Of a stretch of DNA of 8,015 nucleotides, positions 1 through 6,905 are shown one piece after another; position 1 is the first letter of the stretch, and every line of letters starts with the position of its first letter. The DNA is from an uncultured Prevotellaceae bacterium (lineage in GTDB: Bacteria; Bacteroidota; Bacteroidia; Bacteroidales; Bacteroidaceae), in contig CAMJIA010000066.1 in assembly GCA_946405695.1 (NCBI GenBank), positions 1 to 8,015 on the forward strand, given 5' to 3'. The translations under genes and the position numbers were made by a program. The notes beneath the pieces were generated by a model. That model was given only the letters and a program-made list of their open reading frames with translations. It was not told where the DNA came from and did no database searches.

Positions 1-1036
1 CCAGATCCTTACAGTTCTTCACGAAGTTAGGATCGATGTCGTCCTGCAGACCACCGATACGGTAGTAGTTCTGGATCAGACGACCACCCGTAGTCTCCTC
101 CATACAATTGAGCACGTGCTCACGGTCACGCATACCATACAACATGCCAGTCAGAGCACCCAGGTCCTGAGCCACACAAGAGGTGTAGAGCAGGTGGGAG
201 TCGAGACGCTGAAGCTCATCCATAATGGTACGGATATACTTGATGCGATCGGTCAATTCTACCTCTAAAGCCTCCTCTATCACACCCACCAAAGCATGCC
301 TATGTTGCATGGCTCCCAGATAGTTAAGACGATCCGTTAAAGCAAGTGTTTGAGGATAGGTCATTCCTTCCCACATCTTCTCAATGGCACGATGGATATA
401 GCCGAGATGCGGATAGATATGCTTCACAGTCTCACCATTGAGCACCGTCTGCAAACGGAGCACACCGTGGGTAGCAGGGTGCTGCGGACCGATGTTAATC
501 ACATAGTCATCGGCACCGAAAAGCTTGTTCTGCTTCGACTGCAAAACGCCGTCCTTGTCGAGATAATACTCCAGACCGTAGTCGGGCTCCACATCATCCT
601 CCAAGGTATAGGCATCATTAAACTGCCAGTCCTTGCGGAAGGGATAACCCTTGAAATCGCTACGCAGGAACAGACGACGCATATCCTTATGACCCAGGAA
701 CACGATGCCATAGAAATCATAGACCTCACGTTCCAACAGATCAGCCACACGCCAGATATTCGAGACGGTAGGGATATAGGCCAGCAACTGACCATCGGTC
801 TCACCCGTGCCGTTTGAAGCAAGGCCGTCGCCACAAACCTGTGTCTTGGCCATCATCTTCACCGAGCAACGCTCGTGGGTCTGGGTATTCTCAAGGATAT
901 AAATACAGCCGAGACCTTCCTCTCCGAAGTCTTCTCCGACGATGGTGACAAGATAGTCAAAGCCCTTCTTGTCCTTCAAGTTCTGCATCTCCTGTGCGAA
1001 CTTGTCGAAATCAAATGATAAAAACTCTAACTTCAT
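1..1036 (-). CDS. nuoCD: NADH-quinone oxidoreductase (complex I) subunit C/D fusion, 3' end beyond window
   Basis: This is the peripheral-arm subunit pair of complex I, which helps form the quinone site and the link between the Fe-S chain and the membrane arm. I translated 345 codons without a stop, to the left edge. Residues 1-165 are NuoC-like, with LEREVYDFYGIVFLGH at 101-116 followed by the RR-containing signature to about 137. NuoD begins near 178, with GPQHPATHGVL at 183-193, a YIHRAIEKMWEG segment near 213-224 and GGRLIQNYYRIGG at 317-329. By alignment from memory, H190 and Y239 match the quinone-headgroup ligands of NuoD; this pairing is less certain than the family call. The ATG at 1036 overlaps the nuoB stop by 4 bases (ATGA) and is preceded by a strong purine-rich ribosome site at 1042-1050. 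Fused NuoCD is the usual form in Bacteroides and Prevotella. The C-terminal part of NuoD is missing only because the window ends. Confidence 0.96.
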   Translation of the reverse strand, partial: MKLEFLSFDFDKFAQEMQNLKDKKGFDYLVTIVGEDFGEEGLGCIYILENTQTHERCSVKMMAKTQVCGDGLASNGTGETDGQLLAYIPTVSNIWRVADLLEREVYDFYGIVFLGHKDMRRLFLRSDFKGYPFRKDWQFNDAYTLEDDVEPDYGLEYYLDKDGVLQSKQNKLFGADDYVINIGPQHPATHGVLRLQTVLNGETVKHIYPHLGYIHRAIEKMWEGMTYPQTLALTDRLNYLGAMQHRHALVGVIEEALEVELTDRIKYIRTIMDELQRLDSHLLYTSCVAQDLGALTGMLYGMRDREHVLNCMEETTGGRLIQNYYRIGGLQDDIDPNFVKNCKDL

Positions 1037-1773
1037 GCCTTCTCCTCCTCTTTTACTGTGGGCTGCGATTCTGTCGCAGCTTTCATTTCTTCAACAAATT
1101 CCTGGGGAACTTCCGTTACCACAATCGGCTCACGACGGTGGTCGCCATGCTTCTGGCGGAACGTCAGCTCTTCGTTTGATACTCCAAGTGCAGCCTCCTC
1201 AGCAGTCTGCTTGTGGTTGGCACCACCGAAGAATTTCTCGATCTTCACCTTACGCTGCAGCTGCATCATGCCATACATGATAGCCTCTGGACGTGGGGGG
1301 CAACCAGGAATAAACACATCGACGGGAACAATCTCCTCGATACCCTTCACTACATGGTAGCTCGACTTGAAAGGACCACCACTGATGGCACAGCCACCGA
1401 CAGCAATCACATACTTAGGCTCGGCCATCTCGTCATACAGACGCTTCAAGGCAGGAGCCATCTTGTGAGTGATAGTACCGGCACACATAATCAGGTCGGC
1501 CTGACGGGGAGAGTTACGAGTAACCTCAAAACCGAAGCGGGCGAAGTCGTAACGGGCACAACCACAGGCCATGAACTCGATACCACAGCAAGAAGTGGCG
1601 AAGGTCAGTGACCAGAGAGAGTTCGAACGGCCCCAGTTAATCAACTGGTCCAGTGAGCCCGTAATCACATTGACGCCCCCCTCATGGAGCTCGTCGATGA
1701 TTTTCTCCAACGAGGCGTTATCATTCCACTCCTCGTAGGGAATACTCTTGATGTGAGGCTTTCTTACTTCCAT
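1033..1773 (-). CDS. nuoB: NADH-quinone oxidoreductase subunit B
   Basis: NuoB carries the terminal 4Fe-4S cluster N2, which passes electrons to quinone in complex I. The 246-residue product has the N2 ligands: tandem cysteines C62-C63 in TSCCGIEFMA, C128 in VGGCAISGGPF and C158 in IPGCPPRPEA. RQADLIMCAGTITHKMAP at 90-107 is also typical of the family. I chose the ATG at 1773. It starts the recognisable NuoB sequence, it has AAAGGAG at 1781-1787 at a good distance, and it overlaps the nuoA stop by 10 bases. The frame stays open upstream to 1884, but that stretch lies across nuoA and reads as an out-of-frame translation. Residues from about 181 to 246 form a charged tail with many Glu and Lys beyond the conserved core; its role is unknown. 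The stop overlaps the nuoCD start, which suggests translational coupling. Confidence 0.96.
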   Translation of the reverse strand: MEVRKPHIKSIPYEEWNDNASLEKIIDELHEGGVNVITGSLDQLINWGRSNSLWSLTFATSCCGIEFMACGCARYDFARFGFEVTRNSPRQADLIMCAGTITHKMAPALKRLYDEMAEPKYVIAVGGCAISGGPFKSSYHVVKGIEEIVPVDVFIPGCPPRPEAIMYGMMQLQRKVKIEKFFGGANHKQTAEEAALGVSNEELTFRQKHGDHRREPIVVTEVPQEFVEEMKAATESQPTVKEEEKA

Positions 1774-2114
1774 TCCAAGTCTCCTTTCCGCCAGGCATAA
1801 GCCAAGCCTAATACTAAAACTACCAAGAAGAAGCCAATGCTCAGCAACGCTGCTGCGCCGAACTCCTTCACTACTACCGCCCATGGATACAGAAATACTG
1901 TTTCTATATCAAACATGAGGAACAAGATGGCAAAGAGGTAGAATCCCACAGATACGGGAAGCCATGAGCTGCCTCGCGTGGGTATACCACTCTCATACGG
2001 TTCACCCTTCACCTTCGCGTAGGACCTCGGACCTATCAGCTTGGCTACAATGTAAGCCGCCACCACCAATGTAATAGCCGTCAGCAAGACGGTAATTAAC
2101 AAAGTAAAGTTCAT
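1764..2114 (-). CDS. nuoA: NADH-quinone oxidoreductase subunit A
   Basis: NuoA is a small membrane subunit of complex I near the quinone cavity. The 116-residue product has three hydrophobic segments, at about 4-27, 54-76 and 86-107. The conserved loop after the first segment reads GEPYESGIP (38-45), and the second segment ends in MFDIETVFLYPWA (67-79), a strong NuoA signature. Length is normal for the family. It is the first gene of the visible nuo operon. The ATG at 2114 has no clear Shine-Dalgarno sequence, unlike nuoB and nuoCD, but lies about 40 bases below a Bacteroidetes-type -7 promoter element. The last codons overlap the start of nuoB by 10 bases. Order nuoA-nuoB-nuoCD matches the complex I operon of Bacteroidales. 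In Bacteroides these operons are known to lack the nuoEFG NADH module; this window cannot show whether that holds here. Confidence 0.95.
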   Translation of the reverse strand: MNFTLLITVLLTAITLVVAAYIVAKLIGPRSYAKVKGEPYESGIPTRGSSWLPVSVGFYLFAILFLMFDIETVFLYPWAVVVKEFGAAALLSIGFFLVVLVLGLAYAWRKGDLEWK

Positions 2115-2156
2115 AAAAATTATATATTACAATATTGTATGCTTTCTTAGCGACTG

Positions 2157-2164
2157 CAAAGGTA
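2157..2164 (-). promoter_or_regulatory. Promoter -7 element of the nuo operon
   Basis: The minus strand reads TACCTTTG, a match to the Bacteroidetes -7 consensus TAnnTTTG. The expected transcription start is about 7 bases downstream, near 2150, giving a leader of about 36 bases before nuoA. No good TTTG -33 element is found at the usual distance, because that position falls inside the 7-base tandem repeat at 2173-2204. Confidence 0.7.
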
Positions 2165-2172
2165 CACAAAAA

Positions 2173-2204
2173 AAATGAGAAATGAGAAATGAGAAATGAG
2201 AAAT
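2173..2204. repeat. Heptanucleotide tandem repeat, about 4.6 copies
   Basis: The + strand shows four perfect copies of AAATGAG (2173-2179, 2180-2186, 2187-2193, 2194-2200) followed by a partial AAAT. It begins 8 bases beyond the nuoA -7 element and occupies the -33 region of that promoter. Perfect short tandem arrays of this kind can change copy number by slipped-strand mispairing. Confidence 0.9.
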
Positions 2205-2246
2205 TTACTACAACACTGAAAATTTATTCATTTTTCATTCCACAAC

Positions 2247-2277
2247 AAAAAAAACCGCTACCTTTTACAGGTAACGG
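2247..2277 (-). terminator. Intrinsic terminator of the small HTH gene
   Basis: On the minus strand an 8-base-pair stem (CCGTTACC at 2277-2270 with GGTAGCGG at 2262-2255, one G-T wobble) closes a 7-base loop and is followed by eight T residues at 2254-2247. It starts 7 bases after the stop codon of the helix-turn-helix gene, so it should end that transcript and insulate the nuo operon. On the + strand the stem is followed by a weaker T-rich run. Confidence 0.88.
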
Positions 2278-2283
2278 CTTTTA

Positions 2284-2496
2284 TTATTTCTTCACCGGAA
2301 AAGCTTCCTCGGAGAGTTCCTTGAAGAAGTCGTATTCCAAGATGATACCGATTCTCATCAGTAGTCGAACATCCAAGCTCTTACGCTTGAAAATGTTATA
2401 TACATTTGTACGCTCACAGGGAATCTGTGTGGCCAACCAGGCAGCAGAACGGCCCTGCTTTCTGAGAATCTCTTCGATGTGCTTACCAATATTCAT
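2284..2496 (-). CDS. Small helix-turn-helix DNA-binding protein (XRE-like), hypothetical
   Basis: This 70-residue protein looks like a minimal XRE-type helix-turn-helix with no sensing or oligomerisation domain. SAAWLATQI (17-25) fits the first helix of the motif and ERTNVYNIFKRKS (28-40) the recognition helix. SLDVRLLMRIGIILEYDFFKEL follows in two pieces as the closing helices (40-50 and 51-61). Short proteins of this pattern, with WLA, a TNVY-type helix and a DFF near the end, recur in Bacteroides and Prevotella genomes; to my knowledge their targets are not established. The gene stands alone, with its own -7 element about 47 bases upstream and a strong terminator right after it. The ATG at 2496 is the only sensible start; it has only a weak purine-rich stretch upstream. 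It could be an autoregulator or a nucleoid-type factor. There is no partner toxin or phage gene nearby, so an antitoxin role is not supported. Confidence 0.85.
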   Translation of the reverse strand: MNIGKHIEEILRKQGRSAAWLATQIPCERTNVYNIFKRKSLDVRLLMRIGIILEYDFFKELSEEAFPVKK

Positions 2497-2542
2497 ACTT
2501 CAGTCTTTATTTAGTTCTTTTTACTTTTGGTATTTCTCGCTG

Positions 2543-2550
2543 CAAAGGTA
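2543..2550 (-). promoter_or_regulatory. Promoter -7 element of the small HTH gene
   Basis: The minus strand reads TACCTTTG, identical to the element upstream of nuoA. Transcription would start near 2536, giving a leader of about 40 bases. Candidate TTG triplets lie upstream in TTGATTG, but the spacing (12 or 16 bases) is shorter than the usual 19-21, so the -33 element is weak or absent. Confidence 0.6.
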
Positions 2551-2700
2551 TGAAATATATCTCAATCAATCAGCACATTATTGTGGAAATCTTTTGTGTT
2601 TTTGTACCAAAATTGCAATCTTTTCTACATATGCATGCTTTTATACTCATTTTTTGTACTTTTCACGTCTTTTGAGCAAGAAAAACATTTGAAACGTCCC

Positions 2701-4719
2701 TTACTTCTGAATCCGATAGATGCGGAACGACATGGCAGGCAGCTGGTCGTTGATGGCACTCTGCTTCTTGCCAGCCTCAACAGCGATGGTGCCCTGCTTG
2801 GGTGTGATAAGTTCAGGACGCTCTATGCTGTTCTCGTCGTCCATACCCTTATGAGAGAGTGTGATGGTCTGTGCTGTGGTGACACCCGTCAGGTCTTTCA
2901 GGTTTAACATGATGGGCTGTACCTGCTTCGAGGTGTTCACCACCTTGACAATAACCTCGTTGGCATCCTTGTCGAAACAAGCAGATGCAAAGAGACCGTT
3001 CTGACCCTCCTGATTGGCTACGGGCACGCTCTTTTTCCCTGCGGGGGTGGTCAACGAGAGCACGTGGGTTCCCTTGTTGGTGGCATAGAGCTGCTGTACG
3101 TAGTAGCTCACCGTCTTGAACATCTGCGTCTGGTCGTACCATATCTGGTCAGGACGCCACTGCCAGCCGTCGACATGTGCGAAGAGCGGAGCAGGCGTGG
3201 TCATGTGGACGATGTCGGCATTGCGCTCGAAGCCCGTCATGTGGGCAGCCTCGAGGATGGCAGCCTCGTAGTGGTTCCACTTCTTACCCTTGCCGTGGCA
3301 GGCATACTCGCCAGCAAACACCTTCGGCCCCTTGCGGTCGTACGAGTCGTAGCGCAGACCATGAGTCAAGAACCACTGTTCGTTGCGATAATAGTGCTCG
3401 TCGTAGAGATCCACCTTCAACTCTTTCATGCGTGGCTGCAGCAAGTCAAAGTCCCAGCCCTCACTATTAGGACCGGTAGTACCGATGAGTTTCAGGTCAG
3501 GATATTTCTTGCGAAGGGCATCGCTGAACTTCTTCAGACGCTCAGTGAACACAGGGCCGTAGCCACCATGTGCCTCATCGTAGTCCCACTGCTCGTTACC
3601 CACACCCAGATATTTCAAGTTGAAGGGTTCAGGGTGTCCCATGTCAGCACGCACCTTACCCCATTTTGTGGTGACGTCGCCATTGGCAAACTCCACGAGG
3701 TCCAGGGCATCCTGAATGTATGGGCCAAGATCGTCGAGTGCCACATGTACGCCTGGCTTTGTGGGATCAGGGTTCTGGAACTGGCAGCTCAGTCCGCACG
3801 AGATGACAGGCAACGGCTCGGCACCAATGTCCTCAGCGAGTTGGAAAAACTCAAAGAATCCCAGTCCATACGACTGGTAGTAGTCGGGGAAGTAACGGTA
3901 GTCGAAAGTGTACTCCCAGCGGTTATGATTCAGCGGACGGTTCTCTACAGGACCTACGCTATTCTTCCATTGATAGCGCTCGTCGAGCGAGCTGCCCTCC
4001 ACGATGCATCCGCCAGGGAAGCGGAAGATGCCTGGGTGCAGGTCTTCCAGCGCCTGAGCGAGGTCGCGACGCATGCCGTTTTCACGATTCTTGTAGGTAT
4101 CCACGGGGAACAGGGAGATGTGCTCCAGACAGACGCTGTTAGGGCCATGCAGGAAGATGCGCAGCTTGGCATGCTTCATGGTCTTCGTTGACGTCAGCGT
4201 GACGACGTATTTCTCCCATCGTGTCGAGTTAATTTCCAGTTTCTTCTCGACAAACTCCTGATGCTCGCTCATCGAGTTTTCTTGAATCAGCTGCACACGG
4301 ATGGTTGCCTTACCCTTGGGAGCCTTCGCCCATACAGAGAAGCGATACTTCTCGCCCTTCTTCACACCAATGCCGAAGTAGCCCTCGTTAACCAAGCCCG
4401 TACGGCGGTCGCGGTGTCCTGGGTCGCTCAGCATCACATAGTGCGGACAGCGCTCGAAGGGGCCGTCGCTCTTCACCTCCACAGAGCCAAAGCTCTGCCA
4501 GCCCATTAAGTGCTGTGGAAATTCAAACGAGCGGTTCTTTACCAGTTCGCCATACAGACCACCATCAGCGGCATAGTTAATATCCTCGAAGAAGATACCA
4601 TACATCGTTGACTGGATGGGGGCCCCCAGTTTCTTTGTGTTCACATCCATCGTCAGCTGGGCCCATGAGCTCAGTGCGGTACCCATGACGACAGCCATTG
4701 TTATTAACTTTTTCTTCAT
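2701..4719 (-). CDS. Secreted GH51 alpha-L-arabinofuranosidase
   Basis: This enzyme should remove terminal alpha-L-arabinofuranose from arabinan, arabinoxylan or their oligosaccharides by a retaining mechanism. The 672-residue product begins with a signal peptide (KKK, hydrophobic core, SSWA-Q with cleavage after A20). Residues about 65-205 resemble a carbohydrate-binding beta-sandwich (CBM4/9-like), with GWQSFGSVEV at 73-82. The GH51 barrel follows, with FRFPGGCIVEG at 232-242. The catalytic acid/base is E376 in GVGNEQW, and the nucleophile is E471 in FAGEYACHG. The C-terminal beta domain typical of GH51 runs to about 668. Length and layout match the 650-670 residue GH51 enzymes of Bacteroides arabinan loci. 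It follows the large GH43 gene by 82 bases but has its own promoter. No Shine-Dalgarno sequence precedes the ATG at 4719. Periplasmic location is likely; there is no lipobox. Exact substrate is an inference. Confidence 0.95.
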   Translation of the reverse strand: MKKKLITMAVVMGTALSSWAQLTMDVNTKKLGAPIQSTMYGIFFEDINYAADGGLYGELVKNRSFEFPQHLMGWQSFGSVEVKSDGPFERCPHYVMLSDPGHRDRRTGLVNEGYFGIGVKKGEKYRFSVWAKAPKGKATIRVQLIQENSMSEHQEFVEKKLEINSTRWEKYVVTLTSTKTMKHAKLRIFLHGPNSVCLEHISLFPVDTYKNRENGMRRDLAQALEDLHPGIFRFPGGCIVEGSSLDERYQWKNSVGPVENRPLNHNRWEYTFDYRYFPDYYQSYGLGFFEFFQLAEDIGAEPLPVISCGLSCQFQNPDPTKPGVHVALDDLGPYIQDALDLVEFANGDVTTKWGKVRADMGHPEPFNLKYLGVGNEQWDYDEAHGGYGPVFTERLKKFSDALRKKYPDLKLIGTTGPNSEGWDFDLLQPRMKELKVDLYDEHYYRNEQWFLTHGLRYDSYDRKGPKVFAGEYACHGKGKKWNHYEAAILEAAHMTGFERNADIVHMTTPAPLFAHVDGWQWRPDQIWYDQTQMFKTVSYYVQQLYATNKGTHVLSLTTPAGKKSVPVANQEGQNGLFASACFDKDANEVIVKVVNTSKQVQPIMLNLKDLTGVTTAQTITLSHKGMDDENSIERPELITPKQGTIAVEAGKKQSAINDQLPAMSFRIYRIQK

Positions 4720-4757
4720 ATAGGTAATAGTTTATTGTTATTTGCTTGTTTTCGGCA

Positions 4758-4765
4758 CAAAGATA
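4758..4765 (-). promoter_or_regulatory. Promoter -7 element of the GH51 gene
   Basis: The minus strand reads TATCTTTG, a full TAnnTTTG match, in the only sizeable gap of the glycoside hydrolase cluster (4720-4802). A transcript starting near 4751 would have a leader of about 32 bases. A TCTG about 18 bases upstream could be a degenerate -33 element. GH51 may therefore be made both from this promoter and by read-through from the upstream genes, as I see no clear terminator in the gap. Confidence 0.6.
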
Positions 4766-4802
4766 CAAAAAATTCTCCGTTCACAGATAAAAAACGTCAT
4801 CT

Positions 4803-6893
4803 TTATTCCTCCCAATGAAGGACGGCACCATTGCGACGAGCAGGGTCGGCACCCGTAAAGTCCATAGAATAAGGACTGCCCGTAGTAGGACTCTTGCCCA
4901 AATATTTTTGATTTTTCAGCGACAAGAGCATGAAGTCGTGATCAAGATAGTCCTGCCAGAGGAACACTTCAGCTCCTTCCACATTGCTTGTAAAGCGCAC
5001 GTCGCCAGGCAGACCGTCAGCATAGACTTTCACATAGCGACCATCGGCACATAGCAAGGAGACGCAACCCATGCCTCGATCTATGACCTTGAACTGTGTC
5101 AGTTTACTTTTATCACCAATATGGGTGTCGTAAAGCACGCCATGCTTCAGGGCAATAGCGGGTCGGTTGGTTGCTTTATTGATGATGCGGATAGTTTTGC
5201 CGTAAGGGATATTCTGACTGCGGTCGGCCTTAGGCTCCTGCACGGTGAAATTATCAAACTCAGCATAACCACCATTCATACCTTTTATATTATAAGCAAA
5301 GAGCGCATGACGAGACCCTTGGAAGGTGACAAGCTGATAAGAGAGGGGCATCATGCGACCCAGCGTTTGGAAGGTGATACCATCCAGCGAGTAGGCATAC
5401 TGCGCCTGATTGTTGTCGTAGTCACCTATGCAACGGAGAATGATTTTCCCGTCAACTAAATCGACGGGCACAATGGTAGTATCATTCGTGAGTTGTTCAA
5501 AGCATCGAAGGGTAAAGTTGTTGCCATCCTTCACGACACCTATCCACGAGCAGGGTACATTGATGTTGCCCAGTCCGCAGACATCGCCATCCTTCATACC
5601 CTTGGTATAGAGTTCGACAGTAGCGATGGAGGTAGGACCAATGACGCGCTGGGTAAGCGTATTGCGGGCCCACATCAGCTGTTCGGCTGGCATTGACAAC
5701 AGGCGCAAACGACCTTTTTTCAAACTCCATTTCCTATCGTCAGGATTGTGGTTCCATTGCCATACACGTCCCAACTGCTTGCCGTTGAAGTCTTCGTTGC
5801 GGTTGTAAGGAGCATGTGTTACAGTATGTTGCGACTGAGTCGCAACAAACCCGGGTTTGAACCAGGTACGGGGTGCACGACCAAGATTGCCCTCAAGACC
5901 AATCATAGGCCATCCGTCCCTCCACGTCACAGGCAACAGACAAACAGTACGACCAATAGAATGAAAATCCTGCATGAGCAAAGCCCACCATGAGCCGTCA
6001 GCTGCCTGTACAATACCACCCTGATGGGCATTGTCACAGCCCGTAGCGTCAGGACCGGCGGGAGCGATGCTGAACTTAGCACCGTCACTACCAATGCGAT
6101 ATTTCTCGCCCTTTGGCACACGTGTACGCCCAACGCCCTGATAGCCGAAGGTCTCGTCAGCCGTAATAACACGCGTCTCATAGGGTCCCCAGATATTTTT
6201 CGAACGTGAACAGAGCGTACGACCATTAGGTTGATAGTCTGTAGAGATGATATAATACATACCATCAATCTTGTAGATGTGGTGCCCCTCACCTACTCCA
6301 TTGCCTTCAGGAATGATTACTCGGTCAGTACCCTCCACAGGTCCGCTCATGTCAGCCTTCAGTTCCGTACAATGCACCTCACCATATTTATGGATGGCGT
6401 AAATCTTGCCATCGTCATCGAAGAGCACACTAAGGTCATAAATATTCCCCTGCATGTTATGGTGCTTCCACGGACCTTCTATCTTCTCACTGGTGTAGCA
6501 CTGCAAGCCCTTCCCATTGATATTGGTAAAGACATAGAACTGTCCGTTAGCATAGCGGATAGCTGGCGCCCAGACACCCTGACCATAGATTTCTTGATGA
6601 TTCTTCAGCGAGAACTTGTCATCAGGGAAATCGAAACGGTCGAAGCAGTAAGAGACATTCTCCCAGTTGACCAAGTCCTTGGAATGCAGAATGACAAGAC
6701 CAGGCACCGAGTGCATCGTGGTACCTGCCAGATAGTAGTCATCGCCCACCCTTAGGATATCGGGGTCAGAGAACTCATCATAGAACAACGGATTGGTGTA
6801 CGTGCCATTCCCGTTGTCTGCTGTCCAACTCTGCGCAAGAGATGAGAGAGAAAAAAGGGATGAGGTAAAAAGTATTAATAGGAACTGTTTCAT
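4803..6893 (-). CDS. Secreted GH43 beta-xylosidase / alpha-L-arabinofuranosidase with two C-terminal domains
   Basis: A multidomain GH43 exo-enzyme, expected to release xylose or arabinose from the non-reducing ends of oligosaccharides by inversion. I place the start at the ATG at 6893 (696 residues), which begins a clean signal peptide, MKQFLLILF to SLA-Q with cleavage after A20. A TTG four codons upstream is in frame but less likely. The five-bladed propeller covers about 30-350. Its expected triad is base D43 in FSDPDILRV, pKa modulator D153 in IYDLS and acid E202 in GVGEGHHIYK. Residues about 360-552 form a beta-sandwich of the type found behind GH43 beta-xylosidases (EDFNGKQLG through AEFDNFTV). 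Residues about 563-696 form a further domain that looks like a beta-trefoil. It starts 12 bases after the arabinanase-like gene ends, so the two are surely co-transcribed. GH43 subfamily and true substrate cannot be fixed by eye; subfamily 12 is my guess. Confidence 0.9.
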   Translation of the reverse strand: MKQFLLILFTSSLFSLSSLAQSWTADNGNGTYTNPLFYDEFSDPDILRVGDDYYLAGTTMHSVPGLVILHSKDLVNWENVSYCFDRFDFPDDKFSLKNHQEIYGQGVWAPAIRYANGQFYVFTNINGKGLQCYTSEKIEGPWKHHNMQGNIYDLSVLFDDDGKIYAIHKYGEVHCTELKADMSGPVEGTDRVIIPEGNGVGEGHHIYKIDGMYYIISTDYQPNGRTLCSRSKNIWGPYETRVITADETFGYQGVGRTRVPKGEKYRIGSDGAKFSIAPAGPDATGCDNAHQGGIVQAADGSWWALLMQDFHSIGRTVCLLPVTWRDGWPMIGLEGNLGRAPRTWFKPGFVATQSQHTVTHAPYNRNEDFNGKQLGRVWQWNHNPDDRKWSLKKGRLRLLSMPAEQLMWARNTLTQRVIGPTSIATVELYTKGMKDGDVCGLGNINVPCSWIGVVKDGNNFTLRCFEQLTNDTTIVPVDLVDGKIILRCIGDYDNNQAQYAYSLDGITFQTLGRMMPLSYQLVTFQGSRHALFAYNIKGMNGGYAEFDNFTVQEPKADRSQNIPYGKTIRIINKATNRPAIALKHGVLYDTHIGDKSKLTQFKVIDRGMGCVSLLCADGRYVKVYADGLPGDVRFTSNVEGAEVFLWQDYLDHDFMLLSLKNQKYLGKSPTTGSPYSMDFTGADPARRNGAVLHWEE

Positions 6894-6905
6894 AGCAATA
6901 ATCAA

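Noticed and set aside
1774..1884. A 37-residue N-terminal extension of NuoB from an upstream start at 1884
   Set aside because: It overlaps the end of nuoA in another frame, does not look like NuoB, and the ATG at 1773 has a strong ribosome site and starts the family sequence.
1986..1994. Serine in place of the well-known cysteine in the NuoA loop (EPYESGIP)
   Set aside because: Other bacterial NuoA proteins, including that of E. coli, also have ESG here, so it is ordinary variation.
2600..2612. Small inverted repeat TTTTG-TAC-CAAAA upstream of the HTH gene
   Set aside because: Five-base arms made mainly of T and A are expected by chance in this AT-rich gap. There is no second copy and the site lies about 50 bases above the -7 element, so an operator call is not supported.
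2189..2692. A 167-codon + strand frame spanning the HTH gene and both AT-rich gaps
   Set aside because: It starts in the tandem repeat, runs antisense through the HTH gene and its terminator, and gives a Phe/Ser/Tyr-rich product typical of translated AT-rich DNA.
2640..2700. Possible terminator hairpin downstream of the GH51 stop
   Set aside because: The best pairing (ACGTTTCA with TGAAAAGT) has a mismatch and a long loop, and no T-run follows at the right place.
3064..4191. A 375-codon open frame on the + strand inside the GH51 gene
   Set aside because: It lies antisense to a gene with intact GH51 catalytic residues. Its product is a low-complexity mix of Val, Leu and Arg with no domain, and there is no promoter or ribosome site. 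It follows from codon bias of the real gene.
6894..6905. A TTG start four codons upstream for the large GH43
   Set aside because: The ATG at 6893 gives a standard signal peptide beginning MKQ; the TTG adds four hydrophobic residues in front of the Lys and has no ribosome site.
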